Below, in pieces: positions 1-9,490 of a stretch of DNA of 64,000 nt. Origin of the DNA: an uncultured Ruminococcus sp. (GTDB lineage: Bacteria; Bacillota; Clostridia; Oscillospirales; Ruminococcaceae). The notes under the pieces were generated by a model. The model was given only the letters and a program-made list of their open reading frames with translations. It ran no database searches and was not told the DNA's origin. The position numbers were made by a program, and so were the translations under genes. Within the stretch, counting starts at the first letter, position 1, and every line of letters starts with the position of its first letter. The stretch spans positions 62,001-126,000 of the forward strand of contig CAKSMF010000006.1 in NCBI GenBank assembly GCA_934474025.1. The letters are read 5' to 3'.

Positions 1-1839
1 AAATCCGTTTTTTATAGACATTCTGATATTTGAATAAAGTGCTTTCATCTCCTGAACTTTTGGGGAATAAGTACGGTCTGCATATATAACACCATTAGTA
101 CAGAATCCGTAATCACTTGGTCTGTCCTCAAAATCTCCGCCATAAGCAAGAATAGTTTTTCCATTGTTATTTTTAATTTCAATTGCTTGGTCGATATAAT
201 CCCAGATAAATCCTCCCTGATATGCTTCATATTTGTCCTCAAGGTCTGTGTAAAGACTCAAACCACCAAGAGAATTACCCATAGCGTGCATATATTCGCA
301 ACTGAGATATGGTCTGTTGGTATTATGTTTCAGATATTCTTCAATTTCCTGTGGTTTTGCATACATACGACTTTCCATATCTGTGATGTAGTCATATTTA
401 TTGTCAGGAACTCTTGTAATCCCTTCATAATGCACTAATCTTGTTGAGTCCACACTTCTGAAATAATCGGACATAGCCACAATATCCTCACCACAATAGG
501 ATTCGTTTCCGCAAGACCAGATAAGAATACTTGCATGATTTTTGTCACGTTCATACATGGATTTTGCTCTGTCAAGTACAGCTTCTTTCCATTCGGGAAG
601 TGATTGCGGTATATTCCATGATGGGTCTGTTGAACCAAGTTTTTGCCATGTTCCATGAGTTTCAAGATTAGTTTCATCAATCAGATAAATGCCGTATTCA
701 TCGCAAAGCTGATACCAAAGGGAATTATTCGGATAATGGCAGGTACGAACAGCATTGATATTATTTTTCTTCATAAACTGAATGTCAAACAGCATATCTT
801 CCTTTGAAATTGTTCTGCCAGTTTTTGAATTAAATTCATGGCGATTGATTCCTTTGAATATGATTCTTTTTCCATTCAAGCACATGATTCCGTTTTTCAG
901 TTCAAATCTGCGGAATCCTACTTTAGTTTTACTGACTTCTGTTTCATGTTCGTTTTCATCTGTTAAAATAACTGTAAATGTATAAAGATTAGGTATTTCA
1001 GCACTCCAAGGCTTAATATTTTCGATTGTGCAATTAATAGAATTTCTTTTATCGGATTCTGCAATAACAGTTCCGTTACTATCCGTCAGAATTGATTTTA
1101 CAGAACAATTACCCTCTATATTCAGTATGGCAGAAAAAATTCCGTTAGTGCCATCATAATCTGCAATAATTTTCATATCACGAACATGAGCAACTGGTAT
1201 AGCATAGAGAAATACATCACGGAAAATTCCTGAAAATCTCCAGAAATCTTGGTCTTCCAGCCAGCTTGCAGAACTTCTTTTAAATACAGCAACGGCAAGT
1301 TTGTTGTTACTTTCACGGATAAATGGAGTAAGTTCAAATTCAGACGGTGTAAAGGAATCTTCACTATAGCCGATAAATTCGCCATTCAGCCATACATAAA
1401 ATGCAGTTTCCACTCCCTGAAAAGAAATGAATATACGCTTATTTTTCAGGGAATCATCTAAATCAAAGTATCTGACATAACTGCCAACAGGGTTATCATT
1501 TTCGGATATAAAGGGTGGGCGGAGATATTCTTTTCCCTCCCATGGATAAATAGTGTTGACATATTGAGGTTTGCCGTATCCCTGTAACTCCATATGACCC
1601 GGAACTTGAATTTCATCAAAACAATCAGTATTGGAACTTTCTTCATAGAAATTCACAATTCTTTCAGACGGATTCTTTGCCCATGAGAATTTCCAAGTGC
1701 CGTTAAGATTTTGAATTAAAGAAGAACTGTCTGTTTCTGCCTCTTTGCGATTTGCATATATTTTATGGTCAGAATGAGCAGGTATTCTGTTAACTGCAAA
1801 TACTTCCGGATTCGTAAGCCATTCAAGTGAATATTTCAT
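1..1839 (-). CDS. lacZ: Beta-galactosidase, GH2 family (C-terminus cut by window edge)
   Basis: Hydrolyses terminal beta-galactosides such as lactose in the cytoplasm. The frame is open for 613 codons from ATG 1839 (AGGAGG seven bases upstream) to the left edge, so roughly the last third of a typical ~1000-residue LacZ lies outside. The visible order is the GH2 sugar-binding domain, an Ig-like domain, then the TIM barrel. The acid/base Glu is in WSCGNESYCG (about E446) and the nucleophile Glu in SCEYMHAMGNSLGG (about E515), both in classic LacZ contexts. It follows the symporter gene by 14 bases and is probably co-transcribed with it. The exact beta-galactoside used is inferred. Confidence 0.95.
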   Translation of the reverse strand, partial: MKYSLEWLTNPEVFAVNRIPAHSDHKIYANRKEAETDSSSLIQNLNGTWKFSWAKNPSERIVNFYEESSNTDCFDEIQVPGHMELQGYGKPQYVNTIYPWEGKEYLRPPFISENDNPVGSYVRYFDLDDSLKNKRIFISFQGVETAFYVWLNGEFIGYSEDSFTPSEFELTPFIRESNNKLAVAVFKRSSASWLEDQDFWRFSGIFRDVFLYAIPVAHVRDMKIIADYDGTNGIFSAILNIEGNCSVKSILTDSNGTVIAESDKRNSINCTIENIKPWSAEIPNLYTFTVILTDENEHETEVSKTKVGFRRFELKNGIMCLNGKRIIFKGINRHEFNSKTGRTISKEDMLFDIQFMKKNNINAVRTCHYPNNSLWYQLCDEYGIYLIDETNLETHGTWQKLGSTDPSWNIPQSLPEWKEAVLDRAKSMYERDKNHASILIWSCGNESYCGEDIVAMSDYFRSVDSTRLVHYEGITRVPDNKYDYITDMESRMYAKPQEIEEYLKHNTNRPYLSCEYMHAMGNSLGGLSLYTDLEDKYEAYQGGFIWDYIDQAIEIKNNNGKTILAYGGDFEDRPSDYGFCTNGVIYADRTYSPKVQEMKALYSNIRMSIKNGF

Positions 1840-1853
1840 TTTAGAACCTCCTA

Positions 1854-3245
1854 TTAGTTTTGTGGAATATTTTTTTTGGATATATTGAGTTTTTCTTTAA
1901 GTTCTGTATTAGCTTTTTCGACATTCATTTTAGAAAGAATAAATGTAATAATCAAATTAAGTACAAACGGAACAATCAGATACATGATATGAAGCATATT
2001 AATAGCAGAATCAGGTTGTACTGTTAATGTGCCTTTAAAACCACTGTATTCAAGCAAAATTCCGACAATTGCAGTTCCAAGACCTCCGCCGATTTTCACG
2101 CCAAGTGATGTGCATGAATACATAATTCCGTCAATACGCTTACGTTTTGTTAACCAAGTGTATTCTGAACATGATGCAATAACTGCGTTCATATCTCCTT
2201 GCCATGGACCTTGACCGAGTGCCGAAAGTGCAGTAAATGCAAGCATCAGAGGAATATTACCCATATATCCGGCGATAGCTACCAGAAGTCTGCCTGTTGT
2301 TGCAACCATGTAGCTATATTTATTCAGCTTATACATACCATTCCATTTTTGAACAATGGCAGGGGTGAAAACAAGTGCAACTATTAGAGGAATATTGATA
2401 AACCATGCAAAAACTCCGAACATATTTTCATCAGCTAAAATATATTTTGCATAATAAGTTCCAACACCAATCATAGCACTATAAATCTGCTGTAAAATGT
2501 ATGTAATTGCAATCATAACATAATATTTATTATGTATAAGAAGTTTAAATGCTTCTGTAAAACTGTACTTATGTTCTTTTGAAATAGGCTCTGAATCTTC
2601 TGATAATTCTTCATCTGATAATTCCTTTACGGAAAAAGTAGAAATTGTATTCACAATCAAACCAATAATAGCGTAGATAACAGCAACCGTTCTCCAACCG
2701 CTTGCTCCGCCTCCCACTGATTCTACGAACTTAAATGTTACGGATTGAATCAGTAGACTTGTTGCAAAAGCAAATATAAAACGATAAGAACCCATTTGAA
2801 CTCTTTCTTTGCTGTTTTTAGTGACAAGTGCCGTTAATGCAGAATAAGCGATATTATTTGCAGTATAAAATACACTATTAAGAAGTGTATAACAAATAAA
2901 GAACCATGCGTATTGTGCAGTGCTTCCCATATTTATAGGAATTGCAAAAACACCTATCAAAGTAATTGAACAGCCTATAAAACCATATAGCATCCAGGGT
3001 CTTGCTTTTCCTAATTTGGTGTGTGTTTTGTCAATCATAGTACCAAAAATAATATCGGTTACACCATCAAATATCTTTGATACTGCGATTAAAATACCAA
3101 CAATACCAGAATTCATTCCGATTGTGTCCGTTAAATAAATCATGACAAAAGATGTCAATAATGCATAGACTACATTTCCTGCCACATCACCTGAACCATA
3201 TCCAACCTTGTTATACCATTTTAAGTATGTTTTTTCTTCGTTCAT
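1854..3245 (-). CDS. GPH-family sugar:cation symporter (LacS/MelB type)
   Basis: Membrane symporter of the glycoside-pentoside-hexuronide family, about 463 residues with around 12 hydrophobic segments. The N-terminus (KVGYGSGDVAGN) and the loop DGVTDIIFGTMIDKT with the following GKARPW are typical of MelB/LacS/XynP carriers. There is no C-terminal EIIA-like domain, unlike streptococcal LacS. ATG 3245 is chosen because GGAG sits seven bases upstream; a TTG six bases earlier is less likely. It lies directly upstream of the beta-galactosidase, so a galactoside substrate is inferred. Regulation is probably by the divergent AraC protein. Confidence 0.88.
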   Translation of the reverse strand: MNEEKTYLKWYNKVGYGSGDVAGNVVYALLTSFVMIYLTDTIGMNSGIVGILIAVSKIFDGVTDIIFGTMIDKTHTKLGKARPWMLYGFIGCSITLIGVFAIPINMGSTAQYAWFFICYTLLNSVFYTANNIAYSALTALVTKNSKERVQMGSYRFIFAFATSLLIQSVTFKFVESVGGGASGWRTVAVIYAIIGLIVNTISTFSVKELSDEELSEDSEPISKEHKYSFTEAFKLLIHNKYYVMIAITYILQQIYSAMIGVGTYYAKYILADENMFGVFAWFINIPLIVALVFTPAIVQKWNGMYKLNKYSYMVATTGRLLVAIAGYMGNIPLMLAFTALSALGQGPWQGDMNAVIASCSEYTWLTKRKRIDGIMYSCTSLGVKIGGGLGTAIVGILLEYSGFKGTLTVQPDSAINMLHIMYLIVPFVLNLIITFILSKMNVEKANTELKEKLNISKKNIPQN

Positions 3246-3568
3246 AATCAAACTCCTTTCATTGTTTGCGTATCCATATAGACAATAATTTTACTATAGC
3301 TGATAATTAAAACTGTTTTTTGAATGAAGTAACCTTGTTGTCAAATTATTTTTTGAGTATAGAATTCTAATTCGATTTAACATGAAATTGCAATGAAAGA
3401 CGTCTTTTTAAATTCTTTTATCTCATTTGCTGATTTTATTATAACATAGAAAATAATAAAACAAAATAAACAAAGTTATAAAATATATGCACAAAATTTA
3501 GTAATATACTTGAAATTAATGTGATGATATGTTACACTTTAATTATAAGTAGGGAAGGAAATTTTTTT
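3246..3568. promoter_or_regulatory. Divergent lac-type promoter region
   Basis: Non-coding, 323 bases, AT-rich. It separates the symporter/galactosidase operon from the AraC gene and must hold both promoters. On the minus strand TATAGT/TAAAAT-like -10 sequences lie before the symporter gene, but no good -35 is seen, which fits an activator-dependent promoter. A perfect 12-bp palindrome lies at 3396-3407. No small gene with a convincing ribosome binding site was seen. Confidence 0.6.
3396..3407. promoter_or_regulatory. Perfect palindrome AAAGACGTCTTT, candidate operator
   Basis: AAAGACGTCTTT is its own reverse complement and stands alone in AT-rich sequence midway between the divergent genes. 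It could be an operator, but AraC proteins usually bind direct repeats, so the binder is unknown. Confidence 0.35.
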
Positions 3569-4435
3569 ATGTTTATTAATGTTGCTTATCTTAATAATTC
3601 AACATCTACAATTATAGATGAAACTAAACCATTAGTTGTGACAAGTTGTGGAAATTATCGTATAAAAAATCGTTCAGAAGTTGTAACAAGTCGTCCAAAA
3701 GGCAGAAAAGATTATCAGCTTTTGTATATTGCGTCAGGAAAAGGACATTTCTTTATTGACGGAGAAGAAAAAATAGTTTCAGCCGGAAATATTATTGTTT
3801 ATTTGCCTAATCAACCGCAAGAATATGTTTATTATAAAGATGATAAAACTGATGTTTACTGGGTACATTTTACTGGAAATGAAGTTGATGATATTTTAAA
3901 ATATTATAATATTGGTATTCAGAATAATATCCTTTATATCGGAACATCTCCGGATTATCAATGGTTATTCGGACAAATGATTCAGGAATTACAACTTTGC
4001 AGACCACGATATGAAGAATTGATTTCATTACAACTGCGGAATATCTTTATTCTTATAAGCAGAGCGATTATAAGTGCAAAAAAATTCAGTAGCACCAGTG
4101 AAAAAGAAGTAGCTTTTGCTATGCATTATTTCCGTAAAAACTATAATACTGATATAAGCATTGAAGAATATTCTAAATCAAGGGGACTTAGTAATTGTTG
4201 GTTTATACAATGCTTTAAGGAAATCACTGGTTATAGTCCGTTGCAGTATATTTTAAAACTTCGTATTGCAACTGCACAAAGTTTACTTGAAAATACAGAT
4301 TATACAATTTCCGAAATATCAAATACAGTCGGTTATGCCAATTCACTGTATTTCAGCAGATTGTTTCATAAATATATTGGAATGTCTCCTAAAGAATATC
4401 GAAAAACAAAGATTTCTGATTACAATGACAAGTAA
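3569..4435 (+). CDS. AraC-family transcriptional regulator
   Basis: 288 residues. The N-terminal half is an AraC-type cupin sensor (ASGKGHFFIDGEE, then GNIIVYLPNQPQEY); the last ~100 residues carry two helix-turn-helix motifs, including the family signature ISEISNTVGYANSLYFSRLFHKY and a terminal GMSPKEYRK. ATG 3569 is preferred because GGAAGG lies just upstream; an earlier in-frame ATG at 3521 has no site. It is divergent from the symporter/beta-galactosidase operon and is likely its sugar-responsive activator (inference). Confidence 0.9.
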   Translation: MFINVAYLNNSTSTIIDETKPLVVTSCGNYRIKNRSEVVTSRPKGRKDYQLLYIASGKGHFFIDGEEKIVSAGNIIVYLPNQPQEYVYYKDDKTDVYWVHFTGNEVDDILKYYNIGIQNNILYIGTSPDYQWLFGQMIQELQLCRPRYEELISLQLRNIFILISRAIISAKKFSSTSEKEVAFAMHYFRKNYNTDISIEEYSKSRGLSNCWFIQCFKEITGYSPLQYILKLRIATAQSLLENTDYTISEISNTVGYANSLYFSRLFHKYIGMSPKEYRKTKISDYNDK

Positions 4436-4441
4436 TAGAAA

Positions 4442-4470
4442 TTGACATATAAAGCTTTTTTTGATATAAT
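4442..4470 (+). promoter_or_regulatory. Sigma-A promoter of the two-component system
   Basis: Perfect TTGACA at 4442-4447, 17-bp spacer, perfect TATAAT at 4465-4470, starting seven bases after the araC stop and about 35 bases before the response-regulator start. Confidence 0.85.
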
Positions 4471-4503
4471 ATAAAAAATATTAAAAGGTGTGGTAAAAAT
4501 AAA

Positions 4504-5154
4504 ATGCCGGATATTACTATTATAGAAGATGACTATGCACTTAATAATGGCATAGCATTAGCATTAAAAAGCTGTGATTATACTATAAATCAGATACACA
4601 GACTAAAAGATTTTGATAGAAACAAAAAGACAGATATTATTATTCTGGATATAAATTTACCAGATGGAAACGGATTTGATTTTCTTAAAAAATTTCGTTC
4701 TTATTCCGATACACCTGTAATAATTCTTACAGCAAACGACCTTGAAACAGATGAAGTGACAGGGCTTGAACTTGGTGCAGATGATTATATTAAAAAACCT
4801 TTTAGTCTTATGGTTCTTAGACTGAGGATAGAAAAAATATTGAAAAGAAAAACAGTTTATCACAATTACGAAGATGAAAAATTCAGTTTTGATTTTGAAA
4901 AAATGGAATTCTATGTCAAAAATCTGCCCATTGAGTTAAGTAAAACAGAACAAAAACTTCTGAAAATTCTTGTATCAAATGTAAATCAGGTTGTGACACG
5001 TGATATTCTCATAGATAAAATATGGTCTGACGGTTCGGAGTATGTTGATGAAAATGCTTTGTCCGTAACGGTAAACCGATTAAGAAAAAAACTTAATGCA
5101 GAAAAAACAATACAGACAGTATATGGCATAGGATATAAATGGAGAACTGAATAA
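4504..5154 (+). CDS. OmpR-family response regulator
   Basis: 216 residues: receiver domain (acidic pair E8-D9-D10, phosphoacceptor D49 in IIILDINLPDG, Lys in DDYIKKPF) followed by a winged-helix Trans_reg_C domain. It is closest in style to the BceR/VraR-type regulators that control neighbouring ABC transporters. The stop codon overlaps the kinase start (TAATG), so the pair is translationally coupled. Its likely target is the repeat cluster GTGCAGTAA upstream of the ABC ATPase gene (inference from position). Confidence 0.92.
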   Translation: MPDITIIEDDYALNNGIALALKSCDYTINQIHRLKDFDRNKKTDIIILDINLPDGNGFDFLKKFRSYSDTPVIILTANDLETDEVTGLELGADDYIKKPFSLMVLRLRIEKILKRKTVYHNYEDEKFSFDFEKMEFYVKNLPIELSKTEQKLLKILVSNVNQVVTRDILIDKIWSDGSEYVDENALSVTVNRLRKKLNAEKTIQTVYGIGYKWRTE

Positions 5155-5987
5155 TGTTTAAAAGCAAGAAAATATTTGATACCCTTGATAAAATGCTTGA
5201 GGACGGAATAAATGGTACTTTTGTAGAATCGGACTATGATGAAAGCAGATTGTCATCACTTGAATCAAAATGGTATCGTTATCTTACATCTTCCAAACTT
5301 TCAGAACATAAGATAAATCTTGAAAAAGAAAAAATAAAAGAACTTGTTTCCGATATATCACATCAGACAAAAACTCCTCTTACGAATATAAATTTGTATT
5401 CACAGCTTCTTCTTGAACAGAATCTTGATGATGAATCAAAATATCTTGCAAATGAAATTCATAAACAAACACAAAAACTGAATTTTCTTATACAGTCGCT
5501 TGTTAAAACATCAAGGCTTGAAACAGGAACTTTTCAGCTTATTCCGCAAAAGAACAGTTTTGATATTCTTATAACAAAATCTATTGAACAGATGAAAAAG
5601 AAATCTGAAATTAAAAATATTAAAATAAATTACTCTGAAACAAATATAAAAGCTGTTTTTGATATGAAATGGACATCAGAGGCACTGTGCAATGTTCTGG
5701 ATAATGCTATAAAATATTCAAATAAAAACAGCATTATAAATGTATCTGTAAAGGATTATGAAATGTTTGCAGATATAATTGTAGAAGATAATGGGATAGG
5801 AATTTCTGAAAATGAAATCGAGAAAATTTTTGGAAGGTTTTATCGTGGAACAAATGTACTTGAAGACGAAGGAATAGGAATCGGGCTTTATCTTGCAAGG
5901 GAAATAATAGAAAAACAAAATGGATATATATACGTTGAATCTGTAATTAATCGTGGCTCTGTATTTAAAATATGTATGCCTAAATGA
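5154..5987 (+). CDS. Soluble sensor histidine kinase
   Basis: 277 residues with HisKA (SDISHQTKTPLTNI, phosphorylated His about H70) and HATPase_c (DNAIKYS; EDNGIGISE; GIGIGLYLAREI). No hydrophobic membrane segment is seen: the 60 residues before the H-box are charged and probably helical. The kinase therefore lacks a membrane sensor of its own. Given the adjacent ABC/FtsX transporter, the signal probably comes from the transporter, as in BceAB-type flux sensing, or from a cytosolic cue (inference). Confidence 0.9.
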   Translation: MFKSKKIFDTLDKMLEDGINGTFVESDYDESRLSSLESKWYRYLTSSKLSEHKINLEKEKIKELVSDISHQTKTPLTNINLYSQLLLEQNLDDESKYLANEIHKQTQKLNFLIQSLVKTSRLETGTFQLIPQKNSFDILITKSIEQMKKKSEIKNIKINYSETNIKAVFDMKWTSEALCNVLDNAIKYSNKNSIINVSVKDYEMFADIIVEDNGIGISENEIEKIFGRFYRGTNVLEDEGIGIGLYLAREIIEKQNGYIYVESVINRGSVFKICMPK

Positions 5988-6044
5988 AATCTTTCAATTC
6001 TGTTAGATTTCAGAAAGTTTTTTGAAAGAATATTATGTTATATT

Positions 6045-6093
6045 AGGTGCAGTAAGAAAATTACTGCACCTGAATTGTTTTTCTGTGCAGTAA
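6045..6093 (+). promoter_or_regulatory. GTGCAGTAA repeat cluster, candidate response-regulator binding site
   Basis: AGGTGCAGTAA (6045-6055) and its exact inverse TTACTGCACCT (6061-6071) are separated by five bases; a third copy, GTGCAGTAA, lies at 6085-6093. It is followed 10 bases later by the ribosome binding site of the ABC ATPase gene. The arrangement suits dimer binding by the regulator at 4504-5154. The hairpin could alternatively act as a weak terminator, but no long T-run follows it. Confidence 0.55.
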
Positions 6094-6115
6094 AATAGTT
6101 ATGGAGGAAACAGTT

Positions 6116-6790
6116 ATGAATGTTTTAAAAACAGAAAATCTTACAAAGATTTACGGAAAAGGCAACACAGAAATTATTGCGCTGAACAATGCAAATATAT
6201 CCGTTGAGCAGGGACAATTTGTCTCAGTTATCGGAACTTCTGGCAGTGGAAAATCAACTCTTCTTAATATGCTTGGCGGGCTTGATAATCCAACTTCAGG
6301 AAAAGTTTTCGTTGACGGAAAAGAAATATTTTCACTTAAAAACGATTCCCTGACTATTTTCAGAAGAAGAAAAATAGGTTTTGTTTTTCAGTCGTTTAAC
6401 CTTGTTCCAGTGCTAAATGTGTATGAAAACATTATTTTTCCTATTCAGCTTGACGGAGGAAGTATTGACAAAGAATACATAAATAACATCATTGAAACTC
6501 TCAAACTTGATAAAAAAGTAAATGCAATGCCGAATCAGCTTTCCGGAGGTCAGCAACAGAGAGTTGCAATTGCAAGGGCTCTTGCCACAAAACCTGCTAT
6601 CATACTGGCAGACGAACCAACAGGAAATCTTGATACAAAGACAAGTCAGGACGTTATAAATTTATTGAAAGTAACAGGTAAAAAATATAATCAAACAATT
6701 GTTATGATAACTCACAATGAAGCTATTTCACAAATGGCAGACAGAATAATAAGAATTGAAGATGGCAAGATAGTTAAAGGCGGTGACTGA
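6116..6790 (+). CDS. ABC transporter ATPase, MacB/LolD-like
   Basis: 224 residues. Walker A GTSGSGKST at about 40-48, Q-loop in FVFQSFNLVP, signature [15 protein letters not shown], Walker B IILADEPTGNLD and the switch His in MITHNEAI. The type is that of antimicrobial-peptide and lipoprotein exporters of the MacB superfamily. ATG 6116 is chosen because GGAGG (6103-6107) sits just upstream; the upstream ATG at 6101 overlaps that site. It powers the FtsX permease immediately downstream. Confidence 0.93.
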   Translation: MNVLKTENLTKIYGKGNTEIIALNNANISVEQGQFVSVIGTSGSGKSTLLNMLGGLDNPTSGKVFVDGKEIFSLKNDSLTIFRRRKIGFVFQSFNLVPVLNVYENIIFPIQLDGGSIDKEYINNIIETLKLDKKVNAMPNQLSGGQQQRVAIARALATKPAIILADEPTGNLDTKTSQDVINLLKVTGKKYNQTIVMITHNEAISQMADRIIRIEDGKIVKGGD

Positions 6791-6791
6791 T

Positions 6792-9311
6792 ATGGAAAAA
6801 GTTGATAATAAGGCAATAATTAAAAAAATTAGTCTGCGTTCAATGAAACAGAATAAGACAAGCAACAGAATAGTTATTTTAGCTGTTGTTCTAATAACTT
6901 TTATGTTTATATCAGTGTTCAGTATAGGATTTTCACTTGCTAAAAATATGAATATAATGATGATAAGGCAAGACGGAACTATTGCAAAAATAACATTAGA
7001 CCGGCCAAGCAAAGAACAGATTGAAGATATAAAAAAATGTTCTGCACTCTATCATGTGGGAATGTCAGTACTTGTGGAAAAAGCTAAACCCACAACAAAT
7101 GAAGATTTTAAAATAAACCTTATCTGTCATGATAATGAAAACTTTAAATATAATGTTTCTCCTGCACTTGAAGATATAACAGGAACATATCCACAGAAAG
7201 AAAATGAAATAATAATTTCTAAAAGCGGTCTTGAAGCACTCGGAATAAAATCCGCTAAAATAGGGGATACAATTTCTTTGAAAGTGCTTGATGAAACTGA
7301 AACATTTGTACTTTCGGGATATTACGTTGATTTCGGGTTCAGAACAAATAATTATGATGCGTTTGTTTCTGAAAAATTTGCAGAAAAATATAACAGGACT
7401 TTTGAAGAAAATGGAACTGCTTATATATCTGCAAAAAAATTCATGAATAATAAACTGCAAAATCAGATTGACAATACAGTAAAAGTCAGAGAGGGACAAT
7501 CAATATCATTTATTCAGACTGATGAGAACTCGTCAACATTTGTCTTATGTGTAGTAATTCTTTTTATCTGCCTTATTATAATATTAAGCGGATATCTTCT
7601 TATATATAATATAATGTATATTTCAGTAAACAAAAATATCCGTTTTTATGGAATGCTGAAAACAATAGGCACAACATCAAAGCAAATAAGAAAAATTGTA
7701 AAAACACAGGCATTCAGAATGGCGTTATATGGAATACCTTTAGGAACTGTTTTAGGTTTTGTTTTATCGTTTGTAATTGTGCCATTTGCTACTAATATAT
7801 TGAATTCAACTCTTCCGACTACAATAAGCTTTAATCCATTTATTTTCATTGGAACAATACTTTTTGTACTTCTTACAATTCTTATAAGCTGTAGTAAACC
7901 TGCAAAATTTGCCGGAAACATTTCGCCTGTTGAAGCAGTGAAATATAATGGTGCTGTTTCTGAAAATTTAAAATCCTATAAATCGGATAACGGCGGAAAA
8001 CTTTATCAAATGGCATTCAGAAATATTTCCCGTGACAAAAAAAGAACTACTATTGTAATGCTTTCACTTATTTTAGGAGTAATTGCACTTTTTGCAACTC
8101 AAACATTTTTAAAAAGCCTTGATTTGCAGAACTACACTGATAATTTTTTTCCTTATGATTTTGTAATAAATGCAAACGTTGCAGATGATGACGATTTTGA
8201 AAAAACGGATTCTCAAAAAGCTGAGGCATCTTTAAAACTTGCAGATGATATAAAAAATATTTCGGGTACAGATGTGTTTTTAAGTCTTAGCGGTGATATT
8301 GATGCTGTATATAATAAGGATACATATATGCCACTTTTCAAGGAATATGCAAAAGTAAGAAATATAGGTTCATTAGATGATATTGTGAATTATTTTGATA
8401 ACCATAAAGATAATTTTACTGTGAATATTTCGGGTATTGACAGAAAAACTCTTGAGAGATTCAATAAAAAATCAAAAAGAAAAGTTGATATTGATAAATT
8501 TGAAAATGGTGAAATATGTTTAATTGGTATGGCTGATAATGAATCCACGTGTACAGAAATGGAATCAAAAACAATTGAACTTAAAAACAAAAAAACAGGA
8601 AAGACAATGAATTTAAGAACAGGATTATGTCTTAATACTCTCGATGACTTGAATGATTTAGAATATGCTTTAAGTTGGTGGCAAGTTGCCGGAGCTCCTG
8701 ATGTTATATTTGTCAGCCAGAAAGTCATCAATGAACTTGCTGATGAAAAATGGGTATCGGCAATAGCAGTAAACTGTACTGAAGAAAATGAACCTGCTGT
8801 TAATTCAGAGATAAAAAAATTTACAGAAAATAATATATGTATTCCTTCAAAATCTCATGTTGAATCCAAATCAGAGACAATTGAAACATTTAAATCATCA
8901 ATAATCTCTATGAAAATTCTGACCATAGGAATAAGCTCAATTTTAATACTTATTGGTATTGTAAACTTCATAAATGTTATGTTTGTGGGGCTTATCACAA
9001 GAAAAAATGAATTTGCAGTAATGGAAAGCATAGGTATGACAAAAAAACAGATATATAAACTTCTTGCATATGAAGGATTTTATTACAGCGGATTTATTGT
9101 TATGCTCATTTTAACAATAGGAAATGCAGTTATATTTACGATAGGTAACGTTTCATCAAAAATTGCAGATTATGCAGTTTTTTGGTATCCATATATGCTT
9201 GTAATTTTTATGATTGCAATAATTATAGTAATATGTACTTCTGTACCGATTATTGCTTATAAATCCATATCAAAGAAAAGTATAGTTGAAAGACTCAGAG
9301 AAGATAACTAA
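6792..9311 (+). CDS. ABC transporter permease with two FtsX units
   Basis: About 839 residues. The topology is one N-terminal transmembrane helix, an external domain, three helices ending near residue 380 (FtsX unit 1), then a second unit with one helix (MLSLILGVIALFATQTF), a large external domain and three C-terminal helices. This duplicated FtsX layout is typical of Firmicute peptide or lantibiotic-type exporters. ATG 6792 follows AAAGGCGG; a GTG at 6783 overlapping the ATPase stop is an alternative. With the preceding ATPase and two-component system it forms a self-contained envelope-stress module; the substrate is unknown. Confidence 0.88.
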   Translation: MEKVDNKAIIKKISLRSMKQNKTSNRIVILAVVLITFMFISVFSIGFSLAKNMNIMMIRQDGTIAKITLDRPSKEQIEDIKKCSALYHVGMSVLVEKAKPTTNEDFKINLICHDNENFKYNVSPALEDITGTYPQKENEIIISKSGLEALGIKSAKIGDTISLKVLDETETFVLSGYYVDFGFRTNNYDAFVSEKFAEKYNRTFEENGTAYISAKKFMNNKLQNQIDNTVKVREGQSISFIQTDENSSTFVLCVVILFICLIIILSGYLLIYNIMYISVNKNIRFYGMLKTIGTTSKQIRKIVKTQAFRMALYGIPLGTVLGFVLSFVIVPFATNILNSTLPTTISFNPFIFIGTILFVLLTILISCSKPAKFAGNISPVEAVKYNGAVSENLKSYKSDNGGKLYQMAFRNISRDKKRTTIVMLSLILGVIALFATQTFLKSLDLQNYTDNFFPYDFVINANVADDDDFEKTDSQKAEASLKLADDIKNISGTDVFLSLSGDIDAVYNKDTYMPLFKEYAKVRNIGSLDDIVNYFDNHKDNFTVNISGIDRKTLERFNKKSKRKVDIDKFENGEICLIGMADNESTCTEMESKTIELKNKKTGKTMNLRTGLCLNTLDDLNDLEYALSWWQVAGAPDVIFVSQKVINELADEKWVSAIAVNCTEENEPAVNSEIKKFTENNICIPSKSHVESKSETIETFKSSIISMKILTIGISSILILIGIVNFINVMFVGLITRKNEFAVMESIGMTKKQIYKLLAYEGFYYSGFIVMLILTIGNAVIFTIGNVSSKIADYAVFWYPYMLVIFMIAIIIVICTSVPIIAYKSISKKSIVERLREDN

Positions 9312-9321
9312 TATCATTCAT

Positions 9322-9354
9322 AAAAAACGGAAAGATTATTTTTTCCGTTTTTTT
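9322..9354 (+). terminator. Rho-independent terminator after the ABC/FtsX operon
   Basis: AAAAAACGGAAA and TTTCCGTTTTTT form a hairpin with an 8-base loop ending in a T-run, 10 bases after the permease stop. Confidence 0.85.
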
Positions 9355-9424
9355 GTTATAAAGTTTAAATACAACAAAGTCATATTTTAATTATATAATA
9401 CTTTTTTAGAATTTGGTGAAAATG

Positions 9425-9453
9425 TTGATTTTTTTATATTTGTAATGTATAAT
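9425..9453 (+). promoter_or_regulatory. Promoter of the YunG-like gene
   Basis: TTGATT (9425-9430), 17-bp spacer, TATAAT (9448-9453), about 37 bases upstream of the start codon at 9491. Confidence 0.7.
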
Positions 9454-9490
9454 ATAATAAGAAATATTTTATACAATTTAAGGAGGATAT

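Noticed and set aside
6045..6071. Terminator between the histidine kinase and the ABC ATPase
   Set aside because: The hairpin is perfect, but the following bases are GAATTGTTTTTC rather than an immediate T-run, and a third copy of the arm nearby favours a binding site.
7065..7499. 144-codon open frame opposite the FtsX permease
   Set aside because: It is antisense to a clear coding region, lacks a ribosome binding site, and its composition reflects low GC.
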